Shown here: in pieces, positions 26,355 through 37,126 of the stretch
Position numbering within the stretch: the first letter of the stretch is position 1
How the letters are laid out: every line of letters begins with the position of its first letter
NCBI GenBank assembly: GCA_022394755.1
Contig: JAGFCA010000045.1
Span: 1 to 47,115 of the forward strand
DNA: 47,115 bases
Reading direction: 5' to 3'
Source of the DNA: Candidatus Poribacteria bacterium
GTDB lineage: Bacteria; Poribacteria; WGA-4E; WGA-3G
The notes under the pieces: generated by a model
What the model was told of the DNA's origin: nothing
Seen by the model: only the letters and a program-made list of their open reading frames with translations
Database searches by the model: none
Translations under genes and position numbers: made by a program

Positions 26355-28187
26355 CTACTGGGACAGAATTTCGATTGTTTTATTCTTAGAACCCGTTACA
26401 ACAAAGCCATCAAGTGCTACTTCTTGTTCAATTGAACCATCTGGTACTTCATCAAAAGGATTAAAACCGAATGATTCATCGGTAGGTGGTCTTAATACCA
26501 CTTTGATAGTACTGAGTTCTGTCTGTTTATCTTCTTCTTGTTGAATTAGTTCATCCAAATTCTTGGGTAATTCCTGGTCTGAATCATCAAAGTCAAAATC
26601 GAATCTAAAATCCTCAAAGAAGAGATCATCCCCGGTTATAGATTCTCCTGCACCAGAAACTCTTAAACTTGTATGACCTAAATGGAAATTATTCGGTACA
26701 TTTAGCGTAATCTCTTTGGTAATCGTCCGTTTATCGTTAGCGGTACTCCAATGAGGGAGTAATTCAATTGTGTAGGTTGCAGAATTCCCTTGTTTGATCT
26801 GATCTGGTCCAGTTACTTCAATTATATCAGCATGGAATACCTGTGGATATTCGGTAATCGTAATGGTAATCTCTTCCAATGTTGCTTTCCCCGCATTATT
26901 TTCAAGAAAGTTTGTGAAGCCGGAGACGATTGAATCTATATTGAAAAACAAATCGAAAAAAGGATCAGCAGAAATGCTCATAAATGATCTACTGAAGTCT
27001 CTATCTGTTTCTTTAAATTCCAATTCCACCTCACAAATTAAAGTACCAGGGCTGGTTTCCATTTTAATTGCATCCATTGTTAGTGCAGCAACTATAGGGA
27101 TCATACTTTCCTGTCCAAATGCTACTTCGTGATTTTTCTTAACTGGCTTGTCAAAATTAGATGGATGATATGAGATGAATATTGGTATCATATCCGGTAC
27201 TGGACCGAGTTCACCAATAATCGCAGGAGTAAGGTCTTTTGTAATAGTTCCAATCGGCTTACCGGTAGCAGAAGCCGATTTATAGGAGACTTGTAAATTT
27301 GATACAATACCATCTACTATTGCCCTATATACTGGTAATGATGATTTTCCTGCACCAAACATGGGATGGCCAAAGGCTATGAACTTATCATCAATAATCT
27401 GAGTAACAGTTCCATAACCGATTGAGTTCACTATATCTCCTGTCACAATTGCAACACCAATCATATCTCCAGCACCTAAATCACCATCAAATACGTGGGT
27501 TGATCCTGTGGAAACTGAGGGAATATGTGAATACATCTCTATCGACTCGAAACGAATATCATTAAGTTGCTTACTGAGTTGTTTAATTCTATGTGGTCTG
27601 ATACCTGTAATCAACATAGGAGTCTTGACAGGTTCATAAGTAGAACTCAGTATACCAGAAGGGGCAGCAGATAATTCTTCAAGTACATTTCCAAACGTTT
27701 GATGGTCTATAGCTGTCTCCATAGCATCTATAGCTGTCACCCAAAATCGTTGTGGTGTTTGTGAAAAAGAATCTCCGTATGCCAGTGCTCCCATAACACG
27801 TCCTGCTGGACCGACAGGTGAACCTGACATTCCTTGGGCAATCCCTCCTAACCCATCTAAAGTTTCATCAACTAATTCACATTCGTAGAGTGGAAATCCA
27901 AATCCGAAATCGCGTATACCACGGAAACGAACTGGAATCTTCTCTTTTGCTGATCCTTCAATTACTGTAACAAGTTCAAGTATCGAATTCTTAGGAAGAG
28001 ATAATACTTCATCTTCATACATATTTCTTAGTTCAACATTTCCATTTACAGTCGATATTCCTGTCTGGTCAATTTCCTCCATTGATTCAGGTGTTACAGT
28101 AGTTTCCATCACATTTTCATCCGATCCACATCCATATTGAAATAGTAAGGTTATAATTGCACCGACGACAACAAATATATGCTTCAT
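26355..28187 (-). CDS. SpoIVB-type (S55) serine peptidase lipoprotein
   Basis: 610 residues. A lipoprotein signal with lipobox QYGC (Cys20) predicts membrane anchoring outside the cytoplasm. Residues about 50-300 match the S55 peptidase domain: GIAQGMSGSPV (about 115-125) carries the nucleophile serine, probably S121 by analogy with GDSGGP, followed by GRVMGALAYGD and later FIAFGHPMFG. S55 is best known from Bacillus SpoIVB, which signals sigma-K activation, but this organism shows no spore genes here. The remaining 300 residues are beta-rich and unrecognised. GGGAG precedes the ATG. The role may be envelope proteolysis or signalling; a catalytic His and Asp were not assigned. Confidence 0.8.
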   Translation of the reverse strand: MKHIFVVVGAIITLLFQYGCGSDENVMETTVTPESMEEIDQTGISTVNGNVELRNMYEDEVLSLPKNSILELVTVIEGSAKEKIPVRFRGIRDFGFGFPLYECELVDETLDGLGGIAQGMSGSPVGPAGRVMGALAYGDSFSQTPQRFWVTAIDAMETAIDHQTFGNVLEELSAAPSGILSSTYEPVKTPMLITGIRPHRIKQLSKQLNDIRFESIEMYSHIPSVSTGSTHVFDGDLGAGDMIGVAIVTGDIVNSIGYGTVTQIIDDKFIAFGHPMFGAGKSSLPVYRAIVDGIVSNLQVSYKSASATGKPIGTITKDLTPAIIGELGPVPDMIPIFISYHPSNFDKPVKKNHEVAFGQESMIPIVAALTMDAIKMETSPGTLICEVELEFKETDRDFSRSFMSISADPFFDLFFNIDSIVSGFTNFLENNAGKATLEEITITITEYPQVFHADIIEVTGPDQIKQGNSATYTIELLPHWSTANDKRTITKEITLNVPNNFHLGHTSLRVSGAGESITGDDLFFEDFRFDFDFDDSDQELPKNLDELIQQEEDKQTELSTIKVVLRPPTDESFGFNPFDEVPDGSIEQEVALDGFVVTGSKNKTIEILSQ

Positions 28188-28722
28188 TTTTTATTCTCCC
28201 TATACATTAATCTTTTGTATGTTTCTTTTGATCGATTCATAAGCTGAATTGGGAAATATCCTCAAAACTATCTAATGAATTGAATAATGCTAATGAATGT
28301 AATCACAACTATACAAATATCGTGCCAAGATTTTATAGGGCTTTTTTATTTTCTATAAAATAGAAAAGAATGATCCACGAAGCATTACTACGTCATAGTT
28401 TGTGTCAGTTGTAAATTAAATCATTATCACATTTAAAATAATGCTAATTCAACTTGGTGAATATCTCGTATACAAAAAATGTTACATAAACTACATAAAA
28501 TGTGTCAGAATAAAATTCTCAATCAATTAATGCATTTCCACAATCTGAAAATAAGTACAATCAAGTGTTTATGAATTGTTTGATATTGGGACAAGCCATG
28601 TTTGACAAACCTTGTAATTCGTGATAGCTTAAAGTACAAGTATGATAATAAATATCTGGCATGTATACTTTCATAACTATTACCCTAACTGAAACAGACG
28701 ATTCTATTATGGAGGTCAGTTT
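28188..28722. other. 535-bp divergent intergenic region
   Basis: It separates the S55 gene (minus strand) from the 630-residue gene (plus strand), so promoters for both must lie here. A TTGACA at 28602-28607 lacks a good -10. A palindrome TTTTCTAT-AAA-ATAGAAAA lies at 28349-28367, and a sigma-54-like element at 28312-28328. A short minus-strand open frame across 28561-28752 overlaps the next gene's start and has no coding character. Confidence 0.45.
28312..28328 (-). promoter_or_regulatory. possible sigma-54-like element upstream of the S55 gene
   Basis: On the minus strand it reads TTGGCACGATATTTGTA. The -24 part is a perfect TGGCACG and the spacing is right, but the -12 part is TTGTA instead of TTGCA, losing the conserved C. 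It lies about 125 bases upstream of the ATG. Confidence 0.22.
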
Positions 28723-30615
28723 ATGATTCCTACAATAAAGGCACAGAACCACTTCCAGAAAGCCCCGGAATGGGCAGTCCTTGAACGAAAATTAATTGAT
28801 GAAATTAATATAGCTGCACCAAAAGTATTAAAAAAATACACACGTCCAGACGGAACGTTATATTGGCCAACACATCCAGATTTTCAAAGTATTGATGGTT
28901 TAGACGATGCTTATGAGAGCTTTCATAATTGGCCGCTTTTCTACATGCTTGGTGGTGATGCACAGTTTTTGGTAGATGCACAAAACGAGTTTGATGTTAT
29001 TACGAAAGACATGGAACGTTTCGGTACGGGGCACGACTATCCAATGGTATATAAGGAGTATCAACCCGGATACGACTGGTTTCACCAAAGTGAAGGGAAC
29101 TATCTTTTTTATATGTTGTGTATGGCTGATCCAACAAATGAAAAGAATATTGATCGTGCCAAACGATTCGCAGGGTTCTTTATGAACGAAGATCCAGAAG
29201 CACAGAATTACGACCCAGAACACAAAATTATTAAGTGTGTAATGAATGGCAGTAAAGGACCTGCATTTTGGGTCTTTGAAGGTGAATCTTATTATCCTTT
29301 CCAGGGTTACAATTTACCCTTCATAGATGTCCCCGGCTGTACAAGTCGTGATGTCATGCTGGAAAGTGAGGAATTACGCAATCTAATGGGGCGAGTAATT
29401 CATGAGCGACAAGGAAAAGGAGATGCTGTCGGAAACCTTGCCGCAACTACTCTTGCTGCCAATGCCTTTATGTTCACAGGTGAGGAGAAATACAAAGAAT
29501 GGGTACAGGAATATGTTGATGCCTGGATTGCTCGCACAGAAGAAAATGGAGGAATTGTACCCGATAATGTTGGATTATCAGGTAAGATAGGAGAACACAT
29601 TGATGGTAAATGGTATGGTTCTCGTTATGGTTGGAGTTGGCCCCACGGGTGGCATAGCGTAGGTCAAGCCGTAAGTACTGCTGCACAGAATGCAGCTCAC
29701 CTTCATAATGATTTGACATATATGGACTTCCCAAGATCACAGATTGATGTCTTAATTAAACATGGTATAGAGCATAATGATCAACTTTATGTACCACAGA
29801 AGTATGGTGATCCAGGAATTGCAAACTTTACCCCTGGACCTTGGATGCAATATCCAATTACAATTGAGGATGGTACAGTCTTGCAAATCGATGGTTGGTT
29901 TGAATTTATGCCAATGCATCCATCCGATGTGGCACATTTGTGGGCAATGTCAATGGAAGATGGTGATCAGAATCGTGCTGTCCAAATTGCTAAGAAGACT
30001 GGGTCGAAATTTGACATCAACGCATGGCACCATATCAAAGACCAAGGTGGACGTGATGGTGCTTGGTTAGCCTATATGCGTGGAGACTTCCCTGAATATC
30101 CAGTTTCAATTCTAAATCATAATCTATCTCAAGTTGAACAGCGACTCAACTACATGGAAAATGATGATGAAGATCCAGCAGGATATGGAGACGCTTATTT
30201 CCAACGACGTAATCCAGTAACATGTGAAGGTCTTGTACAGTTAACCTGTGGTGCTCCATTACCTCATTATAACGGTGGTTTATTTGTAACACGTATACGT
30301 CATTTTGATCCTGAGAATAAACGTCCTGGACTTCCTGAGGATGTTGCTGGATTAGTAACGAATATCACTGATAATACAACCAATATTGAATTGGTCAATT
30401 TAAGCAATACAAATGAGCGTGATGTCATTATTCAAGCAGGAGGGATGGCAGAACACAATTTTACCTCTATTCGAGATATAGATGGAGATGGTGCAGAAAG
30501 TGTGTCAGTTAATGGGTCGTATATTCAGGTGCATTTACCGGCTAAGACACACTTGAGATTGGAGATGGGAACAGAACGGTTTGTAAATACTCCATCTTAT
30601 AGGTTACCGTGGTAA
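28723..30615 (+). CDS. large uncharacterised protein, probably helical-barrel carbohydrate-active
   Basis: 630 residues, no signal peptide. I do not recognise the family with certainty. The first 480 residues are aromatic-rich with alternating helices and loops such as RPDGTLYWPTHPDFQ, YESFHNWPLFYMLGGD, GYDWFHQSEGNYLFYML and YGWSWPHGWHSVGQA. This is the style of (alpha/alpha)6-barrel glycoside hydrolases and polysaccharide lyases. The last 120 residues look beta-rich (VTNITDNTTNIELVNLSN), like the C-terminal beta domain of such enzymes. GGAGGT lies 7 bases before the ATG, a strong site. It is followed 180 bp later by an alpha/beta hydrolase on the same strand, which may be an esterase partner. 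Substrate unknown. Confidence 0.6.
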   Translation: MIPTIKAQNHFQKAPEWAVLERKLIDEINIAAPKVLKKYTRPDGTLYWPTHPDFQSIDGLDDAYESFHNWPLFYMLGGDAQFLVDAQNEFDVITKDMERFGTGHDYPMVYKEYQPGYDWFHQSEGNYLFYMLCMADPTNEKNIDRAKRFAGFFMNEDPEAQNYDPEHKIIKCVMNGSKGPAFWVFEGESYYPFQGYNLPFIDVPGCTSRDVMLESEELRNLMGRVIHERQGKGDAVGNLAATTLAANAFMFTGEEKYKEWVQEYVDAWIARTEENGGIVPDNVGLSGKIGEHIDGKWYGSRYGWSWPHGWHSVGQAVSTAAQNAAHLHNDLTYMDFPRSQIDVLIKHGIEHNDQLYVPQKYGDPGIANFTPGPWMQYPITIEDGTVLQIDGWFEFMPMHPSDVAHLWAMSMEDGDQNRAVQIAKKTGSKFDINAWHHIKDQGGRDGAWLAYMRGDFPEYPVSILNHNLSQVEQRLNYMENDDEDPAGYGDAYFQRRNPVTCEGLVQLTCGAPLPHYNGGLFVTRIRHFDPENKRPGLPEDVAGLVTNITDNTTNIELVNLSNTNERDVIIQAGGMAEHNFTSIRDIDGDGAESVSVNGSYIQVHLPAKTHLRLEMGTERFVNTPSYRLPW

Positions 30616-30795
30616 TCGGATTTATTAGCAGTGAATGATAGTTAAACCTTTTGGTATTGTGGATTTAATTCAAATACGTTGTTTTGATTGGTAATCATAT
30701 TCATCTTGTATACAAATCCATAAACCGATTAATTAAAATACAAGAATCATTTCCCTGTTTCACTGGAAAAATGTTTTTAGTATAAGGAAGGATAA

Positions 30796-31812
30796 ATGGC
30801 AATTCAAAGGTATCTAACGACCGAACAGGGTGTTGATCAATTACTTAAGTCTACACCCCCACATTATTTCGAAGGGACATCAGAATCGGACTGGAGAGAA
30901 TGGCGTAGGAAGTTCAGACGACAGATGAATCGTCATTTAGGTCCAATGCCAGAACATGTACCTTTAGAGGTAGAGGTATTAGAACAGATAAATCATGATG
31001 GGTATACAAGGGAGAAGATTATCTTTAATTCTGATCCGTTCTCTTCAATACCTGCTTATGTATTAATTCCTGATGATGCAACACCTGATAATCCTGCTCC
31101 AGCAGTTCTTTGTGCACACGGTCATGGGATTGGAAAAGATGGTGCAGTTGGTATTGTAGAAGATTATCAGAAACAATATGCAGTGGAATTAGCAAGACAG
31201 GGATTTGTTACGATTGCACCGGATTGGCGATGTTTTGGTGAACGAAAAGACAGAGAAGAGTGGGTACGCCGTCCAGGTAGAGATGGGTGTAATGTAGCAT
31301 ATCTGGCACTCGGGTATTTTGGGTATCAACTACTCCAACTTAATATATCTGATGGAAAAAGGTGTTTAGACTACCTACAATCACGGTCAGATGTTGATGG
31401 AAGTCGTTTAGGATGTATGGGATGTTCATTTGGTGGAACAATGACTACCTATATTTCAGCATTTGATAAGAGGGTAAAAGCAGCTGTAATTGTCTGTTAT
31501 CTGAGTACTCTTACGGATGCATTAGGAGATAGAGGCAGGGGAAACACCTGTGGATCTCAATTCATGTTCGGTTTAGGTGCAGAGGGGGATATTGCTGACG
31601 TTGCTGGCCTAATTGCACCACGTTCATGTATGGTGCAAATAGGTTCAGAGGATATGTGTTTTATCGAATCTGACGCATTAGCAGCATTTGAGCATTTGGA
31701 GAAGATATATACTGCCAGTGGAAAACAGGAACGTTTAGTTCTTGATCATTTTCAAGGTGAACATGAGATAAATCTTGAAACAGGAATTGAGTTCTTACTT
31801 GAACGACTATAA
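30796..31812 (+). CDS. alpha/beta hydrolase, acetyl-xylan-esterase/dienelactone-hydrolase-like
   Basis: 338 residues. The alpha/beta hydrolase fold spans about 85-335. The oxyanion block is APAVLCAHGHGIGKDG. The nucleophile elbow is GCSFGG with S211, and the acid is D286 in IGSEDMCF. The base is H323 in GEHEI, so the triad is complete. About 80 N-terminal residues contain the W-R-x-W-R-R-x-F-R-x-Q pattern found in family members from sugar-degrading bacteria. No signal peptide. Likely a carbohydrate esterase or similar acyl hydrolase. AAGGAAGG precedes the ATG. It converges with lysA, 26 bp apart. Confidence 0.8.
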   Translation: MAIQRYLTTEQGVDQLLKSTPPHYFEGTSESDWREWRRKFRRQMNRHLGPMPEHVPLEVEVLEQINHDGYTREKIIFNSDPFSSIPAYVLIPDDATPDNPAPAVLCAHGHGIGKDGAVGIVEDYQKQYAVELARQGFVTIAPDWRCFGERKDREEWVRRPGRDGCNVAYLALGYFGYQLLQLNISDGKRCLDYLQSRSDVDGSRLGCMGCSFGGTMTTYISAFDKRVKAAVIVCYLSTLTDALGDRGRGNTCGSQFMFGLGAEGDIADVAGLIAPRSCMVQIGSEDMCFIESDALAAFEHLEKIYTASGKQERLVLDHFQGEHEINLETGIEFLLERL

Positions 31813-31838
31813 TCTGTATAATCTATACCATACCAGAA

Positions 31839-33086
<1,248 letters not shown>

Positions 33087-33127
33087 TTAATCTGCTCCTA
33101 TTCTCCTATTTGAAATTACAATTCCAA

Positions 33128-34273
33128 TTAATATTCGCGTTTATGCCAATCATCTTCCCACAAATTGAATGAACCTTCGCGATACGGGTGTGATGCTATC
33201 AGATCTTCATTTAATTCCATACCAAGTCCAGGACCATTAGGTAAACTAAAGTATCCGTCAATAACTTCAGGACATCCTGTAGCTGCTTCTTTTACCCAAG
33301 CCTCAGAAAAGTCGTTGAAATGTTCCTGTATTTTGAAATTGGTTGTACATGCAGCGAAATGTAATGCTGTTGCAGTAGAAACAGGACCTCCAACATTATG
33401 TGGAGCAACTGTCATATAGCACATATCACCCATTCCAGCAATTTTTTTGGTTTCTAAGAAACCACCTGTTTGTGTTATATCAGGTTGGAGAATATCTGCA
33501 GCTTGTAAATTGATTAACTCTCTATACTCAAATTTATTATGTAATCTTTCTCCAGTGGCAACTGGGAGATTAATACTTTCCGCAGCTTTGGCAAGAGCTG
33601 CGATGTTATCTGGCGGTACGGGTTCTTCAACCCAACTCGGTTCAAATTTCTCTAATTCTGCAGCAATTTCAATAGCAGTGTATGGACTGAACCTACCGTG
33701 CATTTCAACAAGTATTTCAACTTCCGGTCCTACAGCATCTCTGACAGCCTCGACAAGAGAGACAGATTTTAGTTTCTCTTCGTATGAGAGTTCATAATAT
33801 CCTGCACCGAATGGATCGAACTTCAATGCCTTATACCCTTTTTCAATTACTCTTTTCGCAGCAGCATGAAATTCCTCAGGTGTGCGTTCTACACGATACC
33901 ACCCATTTGCATACGCTTTGATTTTGTCTCGACATGCGCCACCAAGTAAACGATAAACAGGTTGGTTCAATGCTTTTCCAATTATGTCCCAACAGGCAAT
34001 TTCTATTACGCTTATCCCTGTAGCGACTATTTCACCTGCCCTTCCATAATCATCACGGAACAATCTTTGATAAAGATCTTCAGTATTAAAGGGATCACTC
34101 CCTATAACATGACGACGTTTCGCTCCATCGATATATGCTACGAGTGCATCCGTACGGTTATTCATCCGTACTTCGCTTACTCCGGTTATCCCTTCATCTG
34201 TTTCAACTTTAACGAAAGTTAGATTTCGCCAACTTGTCCCCATAACAAGGGTAACAACATCTGTAATTCTCAT
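33128..34273 (-). CDS. enolase-superfamily (mandelate racemase-like) sugar-acid dehydratase
   Basis: 381 residues. The capping domain (1-120) is followed by a barrel with the superfamily residues K151-x-D153 (LKFDPFG), E190 and H192 (VEMHGRF), E216/E217 (WVEEP), E242 (ATGE) and H292 (VAPHN). This pattern fits acid-sugar dehydratases of the galactonate/gluconate dehydratase type, with E190 standing where an Asp metal ligand is usual. Cytoplasmic and Mg-dependent. Its ATG directly follows the TAA of the sulfatase gene with no gap, so translation is coupled and the two probably act on the same sulfated sugar acid. Confidence 0.88.
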   Translation of the reverse strand: MRITDVVTLVMGTSWRNLTFVKVETDEGITGVSEVRMNNRTDALVAYIDGAKRRHVIGSDPFNTEDLYQRLFRDDYGRAGEIVATGISVIEIACWDIIGKALNQPVYRLLGGACRDKIKAYANGWYRVERTPEEFHAAAKRVIEKGYKALKFDPFGAGYYELSYEEKLKSVSLVEAVRDAVGPEVEILVEMHGRFSPYTAIEIAAELEKFEPSWVEEPVPPDNIAALAKAAESINLPVATGERLHNKFEYRELINLQAADILQPDITQTGGFLETKKIAGMGDMCYMTVAPHNVGGPVSTATALHFAACTTNFKIQEHFNDFSEAWVKEAATGCPEVIDGYFSLPNGPGLGMELNEDLIASHPYREGSFNLWEDDWHKREY

Positions 34274-35641
34274 TTATTTTCTTGCTTCTCCTTCCGATAC
34301 ACGCCGTTGTCCACTTCCTTGTGCAACTGCAGGTTCGATCGTAGGTTCGTCTTCTCCTGCCTCAACCATTCGGCGTAATAGCCTTTCTCGCATTGTTTCT
34401 GCTACGTTTTCATGCGACCTTAGTCCCATTAGATTGCGTAATTCATAAGGATCTGCATCAAGATCGTATAGATATTGTTCTTCATACACATCCGATCCAG
34501 CATCTTTACCACCACTTTTCTTTGGAGCATCCACTGCATATTTCCATCGTTGGGTACGAACAGCGCGTCCAACTTGTGCCTCACTAATTTGAACAAATAC
34601 TTCTTCTGGCCAATCATCAGTCTCACCGCGAATAAGTGGTAGGATGGATCTACCCTGCATCTCATCAGGTACTTGCAGTCCTGCAGCATCAAGTAATGTT
34701 GGTGGTAAATCAACTAAACTAACAAGTTGTTGAATTTGCCCACCACCAACGAAGCCAGGTCCGTGAAATGCAGTCGGAACTCGGATAGAACTTTCATGGC
34801 ATGAGCGTTTATATTCACTGTTTCGTGTCTTAAAATGACAACCGTGGTCAGATGTAAATAGAATGATTGTATTGTCAAGGAGATCAAGACTCTTTAGTGC
34901 ATCCAATAGTCTACCCAAAGCCTCATCAAGTCGTTTTACCATTCCGTAATACCCACCTAAATGTTGGTGAGTAGATCCGCCAAGTGCAGCAAGATCTGGT
35001 GGAATCCATTTCCCTGTATACCTCTCTCTATAGCCATCTGGTGGGGGATAATCGTCCAAATGATTTTGATGGTGGGGTTCAATATACGATGTAAATAGGT
35101 AGAATGGATTATCTTTCTGTTGGTCTACATATCTAATGACAGCATCTGTCATAGCATCCACACGATAACCGGGTAGGTCTACAGGTTGATTATCATTGTC
35201 AAAAAGTCTTGTTTGATATGCATCAGATGTAAATTCCAGTACATTTGATGCCAACCAATAGTCATAGCCTCCGCGATTCTCCGGTGGTACAGGTCCAGGA
35301 CCGGTGCCTCCAGAATAGAGATGCCATTTTCCAATATATCCTGTCTGATATCCAGCATCACCAAAGTGGTGTGCAAGTGTTTTTAGATTAGGAGATAATG
35401 GGATACCGTTTCGATAACACCCAGTTTCTGTTGCATACAATCCAGTTTGTAAACACGATCGCGCAGGACCACATACCGGTTGGCATGTAAATGATCTGTG
35501 GACATGTGTCCCACGTTGTGCCATCCGATCGAAGTTCGGTGTTAAATCAAGTGGGTTACCATGTAAACCTGAGGTGTCCCATCGCTGTTGGTCAGTGAAA
35601 AACACAATGACATTTGGTTGTTTGGAATCAGAATTTGCCAT
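34274..35641 (-). CDS. type I (formylglycine) sulfatase
   Basis: 455 residues. It removes sulfate esters, probably from a sulfated sugar. The formylglycine site is C57-G-P-A-R61 followed by SCLQTG, a Cys-type sulfatase motif that needs a formylglycine-generating enzyme. Metal ligands are visible in FFTDQQR (D17, Q18) and LFTSDHGCHF, and KWHLY is the conserved active-site lysine block. There is no signal peptide, unlike most polysaccharide sulfatases, so the substrate may be handled in the cytoplasm. GAGG precedes the ATG. It abuts the enolase-superfamily gene (stop and start adjacent). The exact sulfatase subfamily cannot be given without a search. Confidence 0.92.
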   Translation of the reverse strand: MANSDSKQPNVIVFFTDQQRWDTSGLHGNPLDLTPNFDRMAQRGTHVHRSFTCQPVCGPARSCLQTGLYATETGCYRNGIPLSPNLKTLAHHFGDAGYQTGYIGKWHLYSGGTGPGPVPPENRGGYDYWLASNVLEFTSDAYQTRLFDNDNQPVDLPGYRVDAMTDAVIRYVDQQKDNPFYLFTSYIEPHHQNHLDDYPPPDGYRERYTGKWIPPDLAALGGSTHQHLGGYYGMVKRLDEALGRLLDALKSLDLLDNTIILFTSDHGCHFKTRNSEYKRSCHESSIRVPTAFHGPGFVGGGQIQQLVSLVDLPPTLLDAAGLQVPDEMQGRSILPLIRGETDDWPEEVFVQISEAQVGRAVRTQRWKYAVDAPKKSGGKDAGSDVYEEQYLYDLDADPYELRNLMGLRSHENVAETMRERLLRRMVEAGEDEPTIEPAVAQGSGQRRVSEGEARK

Positions 35642-35941
35642 CTCTTAATTATTCCTCTGGAATAGATTTTTAACAGTCAGATTCTATAGGATTTTAGGCT
35701 ACATGTCAAGAGAATTCACTGATGAATTGGTGTGTTCAAACATAGAGCTTTGATTATTTTTGAATCTGTCGTATATGATTTTAAGTACATCAAACAATAG
35801 CGGTTACATTTATAGGTATGGTATCTCTGTATATTATATTCTTGAGTAATTATATTTTTGATGGTAGTATGACAACATTGTTATGTGTTTTAAGAGTGAT
35901 TCATTTCTTCAATTTATTGATGAGCTACTGAGGACATACAG
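35642..35941. other. 300-bp divergent intergenic region
   Basis: It lies between the divergent sulfatase and the second enolase-superfamily gene and must hold both promoters. I see AT-rich DNA, GAGG ribosome sites at both ends, and no convincing -35/-10 pair or operator palindrome. Confidence 0.4.
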
Positions 35942-36958
35942 ATGAAAATAACAGGTTTTGAATTTCGAACGGTTTCCATTCCATTTCTCCCAACTATCCA
36001 AGAATACTTTGGTCAAGAATACCCCACAACTATAGTGATGGTACATACTGATGAAGGCATTACCGGTTTGGGAGAGAGTAATTCCTCACATGGGTCAAAT
36101 ATCACTGATAGCGAGGATAGTTTAGTTGAAAGATATGTTGGAAAGAGTATTTGGGATATAGACCTATCTTCAGAAGGGTTTACTCTTCAAAGTGCGTTTT
36201 ATGATATTGCCGGACAAGCATTAGGTGTTCCCGCCTATAAACTTATCGGACCAAAGTATCGTGATAGTGTTGAACTCGCCTACTGGTCACCTGCTATGCC
36301 AACCGAGAATACAGTTGCGGAGGCTAAACGGGCAGCAGATTTAGGATTCCGTGTGCACAAGCTTAAAGCCAGGAGTGCAACAATTGTTGAGACTGCAAGA
36401 CTTGTTCAAGAAGAATGTGGTCCTGACTTTGAGATTAGAGTTGATCCTAATACAGAATTTGGCGACTTAGAAACAGGTATCCGTCTTGCAAATGAGTTAT
36501 TACCTTATAATATCGAAGTTTATGAAGATCCGATTAAATTTGAAGATTTATCATGGTATAAAGAACTGAGAAAGCATACGGATGTTCCTGTTGCACGTCA
36601 TATTGGGAGTGCTTCTGAGATATTAGAGAATATCCGTGCTGATGCTGTTGATGCTATGAATACATTTGGAAATGTAACAGGTCTTCGCAGAAGTGCTGCT
36701 GTATGTGAAGCTGCAGATATTCCAATATGGGTTCAAGTTTTTGCATTTGGATGTTGTGTTGCTTCAACATTCGCTGCACATATGGTATGTACGATTCCAA
36801 ACTGTACTATGCCTATCGACGAACTTCCTCATATCCGAGTTGATGACTTATCGGGTGGCAGTATGGATCTTTCAAATGGTGCTATCAATCTTACAGATGC
36901 ACCCGGATTAGGTATTACATTAGATATGGATGCTGTTGAGAAATATAGAATACGTTAA
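35942..36958 (+). CDS. atypical enolase-superfamily protein
   Basis: 338 residues. Fold and early motifs are those of the muconate-lactonising/mandelate-racemase group: HKLKA with K140 and K142, VDPN with D168, and YEDP with E195/D196. The third metal ligand, usually an acidic residue near residue 220, is replaced by ARHIGS with H220. The end of the barrel reads VFAFGCCVAST where a catalytic Lys or His is expected. It is therefore either a subgroup with different chemistry or a non-catalytic relative. GAGG lies 9 bases before the ATG. It is divergent from the sulfatase operon and may share its regulation. Confidence 0.8.
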   Translation: MKITGFEFRTVSIPFLPTIQEYFGQEYPTTIVMVHTDEGITGLGESNSSHGSNITDSEDSLVERYVGKSIWDIDLSSEGFTLQSAFYDIAGQALGVPAYKLIGPKYRDSVELAYWSPAMPTENTVAEAKRAADLGFRVHKLKARSATIVETARLVQEECGPDFEIRVDPNTEFGDLETGIRLANELLPYNIEVYEDPIKFEDLSWYKELRKHTDVPVARHIGSASEILENIRADAVDAMNTFGNVTGLRRSAAVCEAADIPIWVQVFAFGCCVASTFAAHMVCTIPNCTMPIDELPHIRVDDLSGGSMDLSNGAINLTDAPGLGITLDMDAVEKYRIR

Positions 36959-36965
36959 TGCTCTT

Positions 36966-36984
36966 TGCATTTATACCGTTTCTA
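36966..36984 (+). repeat. 19-base exact repeat, copy 2
   Basis: TGCATTTATACCGTTTCTA is identical to the minus strand at 14983-15001. It lies just past the stop of the enolase-superfamily gene. The similarity continues loosely on both sides (CTCT before it, AAATATGTTTA after it). Confidence 0.6.
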
Positions 36985-37126
36985 AATATGTTTATCCTTC
37001 AGCTTTTGTTATATATGTCCTTAAATACCGTTGAAACAGAAATTTTATTCTACATTAAATAGAGATAAAAATTTAGACAATAATTATCAGAAATAGTATT
37101 ACATAAGATAATATAGGATCATTTGT

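Noticed and set aside
28561..28752. Small minus-strand gene in the divergent region
   Set aside because: It overlaps the start of the 630-residue gene with its strong ribosome site and has no recognisable protein character.
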